From assembly GCA_025617745.1 (NCBI GenBank), contig CM046853.1, forward strand, positions 3,158,873-3,222,872: DNA of 64,000 nucleotides. Reading direction: 5' to 3'. Below, piece by piece: positions 46,987 through 56,639 of the stretch. Within the stretch, counting starts at the first letter, position 1, and each line of letters starts with the position of its first letter. The notes beneath the pieces are model-generated. The model did no database searches and had not been told where the DNA came from. It worked only from the letters and a program-made list of their open reading frames with translations. The position numbers and the translations under genes were made by a program. This DNA comes from Heliocidaris erythrogramma. Its lineage: Eukaryota; Echinodermata; Echinoidea; Camarodonta; Echinometridae.

Positions 46987-47026
46987 TAGTGACGAAGCTT
47001 TTCGACCTGCACTCATCGGGTCACAA
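46987..47026 (-). ncRNA. Hammerhead-like ribozyme, Penelope 1 copy A, core U-to-C change
   Basis: Minus strand: GTGAC, CCGATGAG (47019-47012), TGCAGGT, CGAAA, AGCTT, C (46994), GTCAC. Stem I GTGAC/GTCAC pairs perfectly although its sequence differs from the GATAAC/GTTATC of the copy at 55.1 kb, a covariation that supports the fold. The second core base is C in place of the conserved U, which is expected to weaken or abolish cleavage. Confidence 0.6.
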
Positions 47027-47106
47027 CGCAGGAATGAGAGAATATACAAGAAAATACAAAAGTCAAGGAAGGGTGTGTATAGCGACCCGGGTAGGATCCG
47101 GGCACG

Positions 47107-49160
47107 CTAGAATAATCGAAGCGCTTGTACAAACTCTTTTTGTCGGCACAATAGCGGATCTCTCGACTGAATGAACAACGCTTCTAAGAAGCGAAGATGT
47201 TGAAAGCTGCGTGCTCGGGCAACAATATTGAACTGAGCCGGGTTATACGCCTTGGAACAAGCCGGACTATTTAGCAAGTGCTGACCAATAGCAGAGTCGC
47301 TGTGACTGCGGCATTGAACATTAGCGACGCTAGCAGCGGTTTTGCAGTTACGCTTCGGCTGTGCTCGGCTACCAGCTGATGTCTGTCGTACCACGGAGGG
47401 TACGTGCTGTTTAATGCGGTCCGCTAGACGCTGAGATGTACGGCCAACGTAGACGGCTTCACACCGACAATGATACTGATAAACGACATTGCTCATTTGG
47501 GGGAAGGCAGTACATCCTTGCGAACTGCGGGTAGCATTCTATTAGTAGAGAACACGACACGCGTAGCCACGGCAAAGTAACAGCGCGACACTGTATGCTT
47601 AATATCGCGCGCATACTTATCAGACACTTTACCTCGCCAAGGTAATTTGAGGTAGACCGGGCATTTATTGGGCCCATACACAGGGCGAGTCCGCGAATCA
47701 ATAGTACGCTGCACAACGCGATCAATGACAAGCTCCGGATAGCCATTGTCTCGTAGGATTTGCTTGATGCGAAGAAGCTCAGGGTTGAGCTTACACGGAG
47801 AACAAATTTGCAAGGCGCGACACACTAAGCTATTAATCAAACCAGTTTTATACGATGTAGCACTGTACGAATCCCATCGCGTGTACTGGCCCGTAAACGT
47901 AGGTTTACGATATACGGACGTGAGAAGTTTGCCGTCACTCTTCTCAACCAGTACATCCAAAAATGGAAGCGCGTTAGACTGCTCCATCTCACATGTAAAC
48001 CGAAGCGCCGGATGAAGCGAGTTGAGTTGTGTAAGAAAGTCCTTGCACGCAGCGCTTGAATCAAACATAGCAAAGGTATCATCAACGTAACGAAAGTAGG
48101 TGAGCGGGGTAAGGCTAGGATCAGTGATGTTTTCATGAAGGCGGGCTTCATGAAAGCCAACAAAGATATTAGCAAGCACGGGGCCCAACGGGGAACCCAT
48201 AGCAACACCATCGATCTGCGAATACATGATATCATTAAAGCTAAACTCGACAGCACTTGTAGCATGTTTCATTAGTTCAACAAACACGGATTCAGAGATA
48301 GGAGGTTCATCCAAATCACCATGGTAGAGGGCGGAGACACATATATCAATGGTCTCCTTTAGTGGCACGTTGGTGAACAAACTACAGACATCAAATGAAC
48401 ATAAAGAGACAGATTCACTAATTACCATCTGACGAACCGACCGAGCAAATGTAAAAGAGTCCTTAATTGCATAGGTTGAGTATCGCTCAAGCACAGGTTG
48501 CAGGAGCTCACTCAACCACCTAGCCAGTTCATGCTGTGCTGAACCAGTCATGGAGAGAATAGGGCGGAGCGGGGTATTGGCTTTATGTGTCTTCGGTAAG
48601 CCATACATACGGGGGCGCTGAGAGCCATGCGGGCGGATCCTGTCATAAATATTATGTGCTAGCTGATCATTCTTACGCAAATCTAGCAGGTAGCGCTGCA
48701 ACCTACCCTCGAGGCAACTGGTCCGATCGTGACTACATGCAGGACCAATGCACCGAAATTTGGAATCATCATCTAGAACATCCATCATCTTACCAACATA
48801 ATCACGCTTATTCAAAAGAACAACACCGGTGCCTTTGTCGGGTTTACAAATGTGAATGTCTTTGTTAGATCTAAGACCACGCACAGCCGTCATACATTCA
48901 CGCGTCATATGGAAATCGGACATGTCGTTGGGTATGCCACAATATGAGTGCGCGAGATCAGCCAAACGCGCCTTGGCTGAAAATGCGTCATCCTTGCAAG
49001 TAGGATTGTGCCGCATTAGCTGTGAATAGAGGAGTTCGAATTCCGCAAACACCTCTTCACGGCTAATGTGAGGTTTCGGTATGCCGAAATTGAACCCGTG
49101 CGCAAGCACAAATTCTTCAGTTTCGGAGAGCTTGTAATCGGAAAGATTCAAAACATGTAT
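47107..49160 (-). pseudogene. Penelope-like RT plus GIY-YIG protein, copy A, one-base frameshift
   Basis: A 552-codon frame (49151-47493) covers most of a Penelope reverse transcriptase. Motifs in order: KPDKGTGVV (about 103-111), YGLPKTHK (183-190), FDVCSLFTNVP (253-263), GVAMGSPLGPVLANIF (315-330) and YVDD (355-358). The endonuclease (YQYHCRCEAVYVGRTSQRL, then LADRIKQH) continues in another frame, 47496-47107. The break is a G5 run at 47499-47503; the sister copy has six at 49981-49986. The natural N-terminus is missing, since the sequence is cut at about 49160 by the head-to-head junction, so the ATG at 49151 is probably not the original start. All visible catalytic residues are intact. 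Confidence 0.92.
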
Positions 49161-49163
49161 AGC

Positions 49164-50378
49164 GGTGATTTGGATGAACCTCCTATCTCTGAATCCGTGT
49201 TTGTTGAACTAATGAAACATGCTACAAGTGCTGTCGAGTTTAGCTTTAATGATATCATGTATTCGCAGATCGATGGTGTTGCTATGGGTTCCCCGTTGGG
49301 CCCCGTGCTTGCTAATATCTTTGTTGGCTTTCATGAAGCCCGCCTTCATGAAAACATCACTGATCCTAGCCTTACCCCGCTCACCTACTTTCGTTACGTT
49401 GATGATACCTTTGCTATGTTTGATTCAAGCGCTGCGTGCAAGGACTTTCTTACACAACTCAACTCGCTTCATCCGGCGCTTCGGTTTACATGTGAGATGG
49501 AGCAGTCTAACGCGCTTCCATTTTTGGATGTACTGGTTGAGAAGAGTGACGGCAAACTCCTCACGTCCGTATATCGTAAACCTACGTTTACGGGCCAGTA
49601 CACGCGATGGGATTCGTACAGTGCTACATCGTATAAAACTGGTTTGATTAATAGCTTAGTGTGTCGCGCCTTGCAAATTTGTTCTCCGTGTAAGCTCAAC
49701 CCTGAGCTTCTTCGCATCAAGCAAATCCTACGAGACAATGGCTATCCGGAGCTTGTCATTGATCGCGTTGTGCAGCGTACTATTGATTCGCGGACTCGCC
49801 CTGTGTATGGGCCCAATAAATGCCCGGTCTACCTCAAATTACCTTGGCGAGGTAAAGTGTCTGATAAGTATGCGCGCGATATTAAGCATACAGTGTCGCG
49901 CTGTTACTTTGCCGTGGCTACGCGTGTCGTGTTCTCTACTAATAGAATGCTACCCGCAGTTCGCAAGGATGTACTGCCTTCCCCCCAAATGAGCAATGTC
50001 GTTTATCAGTATCATTGTCGGTGTGAAGCCGTCTACGTTGGCCGTACATCTCAGCGTCTAGCGGACCGCATTAAACAGCACGTACCCTCCGTGGTACGAC
50101 AGACATCAGCTGGTAGCCGAGCACAGCCGAAGCGTAACTGCAAAACCGCTGCTAGCGTCGCTAATGTTCAATGCCGCAGTCACAGCGACTCTGCTATTGG
50201 TCAGCACTTGCTAAATAGTCCGGCTTGTTCCAAGGCGTATAACCCGGCTCAGTTCACTATTGTTGCCCGAGCACGCAGCTTTCAACATCTTCGCTTCTTA
50301 GAAGCGTTGTTCATTCAGTCGAGAGATCCGCTATTGTGCCGACAAAAAGAGTTTGTACAAGCGCTTCGATTATTCTAG
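49164..50378 (+). pseudogene. Penelope-like protein, copy B, continuous RT-to-GIY-YIG frame, 5'-truncated
   Basis: Starting inside the reverse transcriptase at GDLDEPPISESVFVELM, this copy reads without interruption through the GVAMGSPLGP motif, YVDD, the thumb and YVGRTSQRL to the QALRLF stop. It differs from copy A by only a few substitutions (for example NIVARAR against TIVARAR) and one base of run length. Motif A is absent, so no active polymerase can be made. The open frame extends upstream to 49068 only by reading the antisense of copy A. Confidence 0.92.
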
Positions 50379-50458
50379 CGTGCCCGGATCCTACCCGGGT
50401 CGCTATACACACCCTTCCTTGACTTTTGTATTTTCTTGTATATTCTCTCATTCCTGCG

Positions 50459-50498
50459 TTGTGACCCGATGAGTGCAGGTCGAAAAGCTTCGTCACTA
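50459..50498 (+). ncRNA. Hammerhead-like ribozyme, Penelope 1 copy B
   Basis: Exact mirror of 46987-47026: GTGAC, CCGATGAG, TGCAGGT, CGAAA, AGCTTC, GTCAC, with the predicted cleavage site after 50491. It has the same U-to-C core change, so the change pre-dates the inverted duplication or was copied with it. Confidence 0.6.
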
Positions 50499-50621
50499 TG
50501 AATTTGTTAAATGTTATCTTTAAGTTTTGTAGTACCAATCGTCTGTTTGTATATTTTAATAACTGTTACCAAATGCATAAAAAATTATAATGGGTATATA
50601 GGAGCTTGCACTAGACTTTGT

Positions 50622-50759
50622 GGCGTTGTGGCGTGCGCCTGTAATCCAGCTACCAGTGGAAGTTATAAACTATTCAGCGGACCCAGGTTAAAGGTCGGTC
50701 CTAGACGTAAATAATCATATCTGATTGATACACGTCTGTAAAAACCAAATTACACACAC
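50622..50759 (+). mobile_element. SINE with 7SL-like head, copy 2 (internal deletion)
   Basis: GGCGTTGTGGCGTGCGCCTG begins a copy closely matching 46035-46219 but lacking about 40 nt from the B-box through the GACGTTAA block. It sits in the core of the foldback element, between CACTAGACT and the GGATAGG block, which are nearly adjacent in the sister element at 55.8 kb. It therefore inserted after the core formed. Confidence 0.65.
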
Positions 50760-51249
50760 TGGATAGGATAGGACTAGGATAGGATAGGTTAAGATATAGG
50801 ATAGGATAGCTTAGGATTGATAAGTTAAGACCCAGAAAGACATAACAAGCAGGGTTTTTTTTTTTTTACCTGGGTTGGAGGAAAAAGGAAACAATTGGGC
50901 AACTGAATTTGCGCAACCACATAATACATGTGTAGAATTGTTTGTTAGGTAAAATTTACACATGAATTTTAAGTACCTATATTTAACATGAGATTTTTAA
51001 CATGACATAATTATCGTCGAATATTTTGTTAGCTAAAATTTACACAAGTTCCTATTTAACAAAACAATTTACATAATTTTGGTAAAACATTTTAAGTAAA
51101 CTTTACAAAAAAGTTATGGAGTTCCTATTTAACATAATTTTTTACATAATTTTTGTAAAACATTTTGTTAAGTAAATTTTACAAAAAAGTTATGGAGTTC
51201 CTATTTAACAAAACAATTTACATAATTTTTGTAAAAATTTCTGTGTGTG

Positions 51250-51810
51250 TACAAACACACAGGGGGAAAATGATTTCAAAAATATTAGAGATTGATCTAA
51301 CCGAATCAAATGTTTTATACGTTAACAGGGTATTATGAACGATAAGTGTTATTGTAGAGCTGATACCACGATCATACCGTCATACAGACAAATAATGTAA
51401 TTAGTCGTTCCTAGTCATTTCGCCATCATATGGCTTTATTAAGAACTCATTTTGAAGAATCATCATTGTTAATTGACTGTCTTTCTGCAGAATAAGAAAG
51501 AGCATTAGTCGTTGCTTTTGCTAAAATCTTTCCAATGCAAATACAACGTATTTTGTTATTAGTCGATTTAAATCTCAACGGACAGACGCTATTAAGCATC
51601 AAAGAATTACAATGATCGATAAAATCAATCATATTCGCTGTTATCCATCTGTTTACAAGGTCTCGGTGATTCCCTTTCCTTTTCAATCGAACCGGCTTCA
51701 TACAGTCCAAGTTTTGCTTTTCTTCATTTCAAGATGTTTTCAGTATCAAACTAGAGATTAGCGGCGTAATTTCAAAAGCGGGAAGGGGCCACTGGAAAAA
51801 GGACGCTTTC
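51250..51810. other. No supported feature
   Basis: AT-rich flank of the foldback element; an 87-codon minus frame at 51447-51710 has no recognised motif. Confidence 0.35.
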
Positions 51811-52204
51811 TGTAATACCCACAGCAAACTACTGCGATCCGATTTGTAAAATCGCTACATCATTCAATATTGACATTTAAGCAAATAAAATATTTCTGAT
51901 TCAGGTTCTGAACAATGATATAAATACTAAATATAGGAAGTTGGTGCGTTGTCAGCCTTCTACCTGGAAAAAGGGCCAAATCAGTTTCAAATCGCAGACA
52001 ATCGTAGGTCTACTCCTACATGACTACGATTTGGAGCCGATTTGGTCTTTCTTCCGATTGAAGACTCGCGATATAGGCCGTAATTTCGATATGACTATTT
52101 AGAACCTCAATCAAACATATTTGAAGTGTTAAAAGTTTATATCAAATGCTTTTTCATTTTCTTCCGATGGCAGACCGATCGTACAGTAAGCGGTGGGCTA
52201 ACGG
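51811..52204. mobile_element. Inverted-repeat element with TACGATCG words, copy 2
   Basis: The left part CCCACAGCAAACTACTGCGA and right part CGATCGTACAGTAAGCGGTGGG (in pieces) form the ends. The middle aligns in reverse complement with 36515-36860 (CTGATTCAGGTTCTGAACAAT, TGCGTTGTCAGCCTTCTACC, AATCAGTTTCAAATCGCAGA, CAATCGTAGG). Confidence 0.6.
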
Positions 52205-53105
52205 GGCACTCCTGTACAGCACTAACACGAGTGTGGACAATATTTTGTTTTAATTATTTTCAAAATCATAAAGTATGTTTATGACGTCAATTTCTCCAAA
52301 TGGCGTTGAGTGTACTTCATAATCAGTATACAGATATGAGCTAGTGTAGCAAGCCATCTTTATACGTGTTTAATATGCTACGAACTAGCCTTTTTCCGAC
52401 AAACAAGTCCCGTCATACTTCAACTCGACTTGTAGGTACACCAGCTTTAGGGATTTGCGCTCTTCTTAAAAACAAGGCGTGGGATTTGTAATCATCATTA
52501 TAATCAGGGAGATGGGAAAGATTACATGTATATGTTATAAGTAATACAGAGGCTGGCGGGAATGATCCGATGTGCCATTATTTCTGATTGGATTTAAGGA
52601 CGCCATATCTTTCATTAATAATCGATAGTTGAAACACAATTGGTTGTATGATTAATTCAGATGCCGACAGTAAATAGATTGTAGGAGAAAAGGCAAGGAC
52701 CACAGATGATGTTGGGAAGTAATCAATATATATTTTTTTAAATATTGATGCTTATTTGACTTAATTAATATCATATCACACCAAGGAGGCGTTTGGAGTT
52801 TCAATGATTTCTGAAATGAATTGGGCGACAGATTATATTCCTCGATTTGTAAGAATAATATTTCACCTCTTCTGAGCTACATCCCGAAACAAGAGTCAGA
52901 ACCCTTCCATGTTCTGATAAAACATGTGGAAAATACCAGTAACTAATTGTTGACATGGAAATAAACGTAAATGATGAAGGGTGTGAATATGGTTTTTTTC
53001 TAGAATGAGATGAAAATTAGTTCAGGTTTGATGATGAGTATGTCTCCCGGAAGGACCGGATGTAAGCGAATAGCTCTAGCATATCTCACGGCGCCCTTGA
53101 CCTAT
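52205..53105. other. No supported feature
   Basis: AT-rich DNA; nothing recognised. Confidence 0.4.
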
Positions 53106-53269
53106 TGATTATGATATTATTATAATCATAATAATAATAATGATAATGATAATAATGATGATAATAATAATAATAAGAAGAAGAAGAAGAAGAAGAATTA
53201 TCGTTATTTACATTATTATTATTATCATTATTATTATTACTACTACTAATATTATTATTATTATTGTTA

Positions 53270-53322
<53 letters not shown>
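53106..53322. repeat. ATT/ATA/AAG microsatellite
   Basis: AATAATAAT, GAAGAAGAAG and long ATTATTATT runs. The isoleucine- and tyrosine-rich open frame across it is an artefact. Confidence 0.95.
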
Positions 53323-53323
<1 letters not shown>

Positions 53324-55072
53324 ACAGTATTATAAAATACAATTCAAATGAAACCAGCACATTGGTAGCGTTGGGTGTTAGCCATAGGTTACTAGGATTT
53401 CTTTGTGTATTCGAGATATATTTTATTTCACTTTAAAAAGACATAGGATCTGTTATCACCGCATTGCAGGAAGCTCCTGTTCGATGTCCAGATCTTGGCA
53501 ACGGGAGTATGATCTTGGTTCTTGGTGTAGCACATAAGGTTCTCTCATCTTGTCAACCTCGAAGATGTTGAATCCAAAGTCCCTTCCACACTTTCCCCGT
53601 TCTCCTGGTAGGCAGTGGATATACTTTCATGCGGATAGCCAATAGGGAAAGGTCATAGTGTGAAAGATGTGAAAGGTATTACTAACGGAAAGGCCCATAT
53701 CTTGAAAGATATATACTTTATCCTCTTGGAGAAGAGTGGATAATCTCCGGAAAACCAGCTGCATCAAGTGGTATGTTTTTAAAAATGGGGGAGGGGCATA
53801 GTGAAAAATTGTCAATTACATAATACGAATTAAGAAAGAATATAGAGGGATCTTCTTCACAACTTGATATTCTATACTCTCTTTCTCGACTTCAACTCAC
53901 AGCGGCGTATCCAAATTGATAAGGAGCGGATACACCCGCTGGACAACCCAGATACACGTAGATAACATAATTCTGATAATCAAGATTAAAAAACTACCAA
54001 GTTATGCAATCCTAGCCATGTGGACGCCAAATGCTGGAGCAAAAGGCACGGTTTTGCTAGGCTTGAGGGGCTGTGGTCTTTTGCCCGAAAATAAATTTTC
54101 GTGATTCCAAATTTTAGCGAACGAGCGAAGAGAGTGTGGAAAGACATTTAGGCCACATTTTAGATGGTGATGTAGGGCTGCACACCACCATTCTAAGTAC
54201 TTGACCGACAACAACAAAAATACTGCAGATACCATTAGTTGGATGCTCGTTGTTTATTTGATGTGAGTAATAATTAAAAACAGAAACCCCTGCATTGTAC
54301 AGAAGATAAAACAAAAAACATCATAAGTACATGATCATATTAACGTGAAATCATGCAAGTGATCATCTTATAAAAATTGCTTAGAATTCTGTAAACAAAA
54401 ATGCAGTTTTCATAAGTTCAATTGACATACAGTTCATAGACATAGACTACAATTACATAGATTTTAACACATTATCTGTGAATTTCCGGAAATAAGAAAT
54501 ACATGTATCAATATCAAATATTTTGATTTCGATAAATTACTGATTATACATTGTAATAACCTGACCAAACTTACCCTAGTCAGAATATGTCATACGTGTA
54601 AGGATAGAGAAAGCTTTAGCTATGCCCATCACACTAGGCTGCAACTGGTAAAAACACTTCCACATCAGTCATGTCAGTGGCTACTGCTACATAAAATGAA
54701 TATGATAAGTATCAGTATGGATTTAATATTTATAACAATATTTCTGTAAAAAAAAAATAATTTAACTAGCTGAGTCTGATGCTTAACACTAGTTATCAAT
54801 CCCAAATCGTCAACAAAAGAATATGCACGCCTATACATTCGACTGTGCAGTATAGTGCATCTAAGTAGCATGATACAACGCTATTGAACTCTTGTATGTT
54901 CTGACAGTGCGATATATCTCACTAAAGGTGATAAAATATCGCTAACATATTGAACAAAGTATTGATGAACAATTAACAATTTCCTTATATAACAGTTATC
55001 CAATATATTCCTTCGAAATTTGCCAATACAATTTATGAGCAATGACTTTGTATAAAGCACACACACAGGTGT
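53323..55072. other. No supported feature
   Basis: A GCGAACGAGCGAAGAGAGTG motif at 54117 belongs to the scattered GAGCGAGCGAAGCGAG family. AGCGGCGTATCC near 53900 resembles a common repeat start. Confidence 0.4.
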
Positions 55073-55163
55073 AAAGTTTCAATATGGCACGAAAAAGAGA
55101 CATGATAACGAAGCTTTTCGACCTGCACTCATCAGGTTATCACGCAGGTATATAACAAATTAG
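55073..55163 (-). mobile_element. Solo Penelope 3' end
   Basis: About 90 nt closely matching the end of Penelope 2 (TTTCAATATGGCACG through GGTATATAACAAATTA) without any coding sequence. It is a severely 5'-truncated copy, or a unit released by the ribozyme. Confidence 0.8.
55101..55146 (-). ncRNA. Hammerhead ribozyme with intact core and perfect stem I
   Basis: Minus strand: GATAAC, CTGATGAG (55135-55128), TGCAGGT, CGAAA, AGCTT, C (55110), GTTATC. Stem I is a perfect 6 bp, the core is consensus, and AAGCTT at stem III is self-complementary. Upstream ACCTGC could also pair with the GCAGGT of the stem II loop. Stem II itself has only the closing G-C. Of the family copies here this is the one most likely to be active. 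Confidence 0.72.
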
Positions 55164-55363
55164 TGGTCTGTATAGCTATAAAACAAACTCTCACACTAAT
55201 ATAAGATAACTTTCAATATAACATTATTGTTCTCATTATTTCAGTGGTTATAATAAGCTGATATTTATATCATGTTCCATTATCTCTACATGCCTTTTAT
55301 CATAACTGCAAATAATACCGGCTACTGGTAACAGCGTCATTAAACTTTCTCTCGTGTAGTATA

Positions 55364-56239
55364 CATTCTTAAAATATTGGGTAAATTTAGTTGGGTAACT
55401 GCTGGTTGGTTAAAAATATGCCCAATTCTGGGCTATTATTAACCAACTGGACACTCGAGTGGTGTAACAAATATTGGTCAATAATTTTTACGTAATATTG
55501 GGCATATATTTACCATCAGTGTTTGGTAAGTATGGGTTGGGTACTTGTTGCCGTGTAGTTGTGTAATTTTGTCACATTCCCTTTGCCAGTTGGGTAAATT
55601 TTGTTGGGTAACTGATGGATGGTTAGAAATTCGCATTTTCCCCCCAATATTGGGGAAAACACTGATATGAATATTCATGAATTTTTAGTAGCGTATGGTT
55701 TGGGGTGGCCCGATTTTACTAACTGTCACCAAATGCATAAAAAATTATAAGTGGTATATAAGAGCTTGCACTAGACTGTACCAACCAGATAGGATAGGAC
55801 TAGACTAGGATAGGAAAGGTTAGGTTAAGATATAGGATAGGATTGATAACTTAAAACCCAGAAAGACATACCAAGCAGGTTTAATCTTTTTTACCTAGGT
55901 TGGAGGAAAAAGGAAACAATTGGGCAACTGAATTTGCCCAATCACATAATATTTATTACCCAACAAGCTGGACAAAAAGAGGGTTGGGCAATGCTATTGG
56001 GTAAAATTGGTTGGGCAAATAATTACCCAACTGAGAATATAACCAACCGTTGGGCAATTGTAGAGTTGGGTAAAATCTGATGGGTCACCAACTGATGGGC
56101 AATTTAATTTGCCCAACAACATAGTAAATGGATTGCCCAACATCAGTTGGGAAAATTTTAACCAATAGTTGTGTGGACACTATGTTGCCCAGTGTTGGTT
56201 AAAAGTTGGGCATTTTTTTGCCCAATTATTTTAAGAGTG
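55364..56239. mobile_element. Foldback-type element with TTGGGTAA/TTGGGCAA-word arms
   Basis: The ends CATTCTTAAAATA and TATTTTAAGAGTG-type (AATTATTTTAAGAGTG) are inverted, with TA outside each (55362-55363 and 56240-56241). The left arm (to about 55633) and right arm (from about 55925) are packed with TTGGGTAA, GGGCAA, TTACCCAA and TTGCCCAA words in both orientations. The core, 55634-55925, is closely related to the core of 46322-51249 but has neither the Penelope nor the SINE insertion. No coding capacity. Confidence 0.75.
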
Positions 56240-56639
56240 TACACGAACGTCAGATGTGCATGTGTCTACCCAGCAGGGCCTTGTCTGACATGGATCCACA
56301 TCTATAAGGACTACTTCTTATGTATGTTTAATTATCCTTTCTCGTTAAACTTATTCATGTTATCATTGTTACTTATTCATTATTATATAAAAACATATGT
56401 ATAATCTGCTTTAGAATATACCATATTAACTTCATATATCCCCCTCCTTTTCCCCCTTATTAAGTGAATAGTGAAGCTGATTTATAAATGATTTATTTTT
56501 TTCTGCCAATTATAAACGTATACTAATATGGCAACCATCTAACCACGCACACGTTTTTTTTTACCACTCCATAAGATATTTCAAAATCCCTATATGTTCT
56601 TAATGCTGAGTCAATGCTGCTGCTGCTAATGCTGATGAC
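56240..56639. other. No supported feature
   Basis: AT-rich spacer between the foldback element and the LINE; TGCTGCTGC and GACTCAGCATTAA words near the end mark the LINE truncation zone. Confidence 0.4.

Larger units (their letters stand above)
46962..50552. mobile_element. Penelope-like element 1, head-to-head palindromic insertion with 11-bp target duplication
   Basis: ATTTTAATAAC lies at 46951-46961 and 50553-50563, and the uninterrupted core of the sister element at about 55714 reads ATTTTACTAAC there, i.e. the empty site. Arms 46959-48320 and 49164-50526 (about 1.36 kb) are nearly identical inverted repeats. The 843-nt spacer is the further 5' part of the minus-strand copy. Both copies lack the element's true 5' end, and the junction is at about 49160. 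Each outer end carries a hammerhead-like motif. Confidence 0.9.
46322..51249. mobile_element. Foldback-type element with TAAAATTTTAC-word arms, carrying Penelope 1 and a SINE
   Basis: The ends CACACAGAGAAAT (left) and ATTTCTGTGTGTG (right) are inverted, with TA on both outer sides (46320-46321 and 51250-51251). The left arm (to about 46860) and right arm (from about 50930) are dense in GTAAAATTTTAC-like words in both orientations. The core shares long blocks with the core of 55364-56239: GCATTTTC..CCCAATATTGGGG, ATGAATATTCATGAA, GTAGCGTATGGTTTGG, CCAAATGCATAAAAAATTAT, GGAGCTTGCACTAGACT and the GGATAGG tandem block. In this copy the core is split by Penelope 1 and by a SINE. No transposase is visible. 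Confidence 0.7.

Noticed and set aside
49068-49163. N-terminal 30 residues of the plus-strand frame ending at 50378
   Set aside because: They read the antisense of copy A across the head-to-head junction and are not part of a natural protein.
47746-49992. Other open frames overlapping the Penelope copies (for example 47746-48015, 47837-48265, 49219-49647)
   Set aside because: They are other-frame or antisense shadows of the reverse-transcriptase coding sequence, and the same shadows occur in both inverted copies.
53140-53322. Isoleucine/arginine/tyrosine-rich frame
   Set aside because: Translation of a triplet microsatellite.
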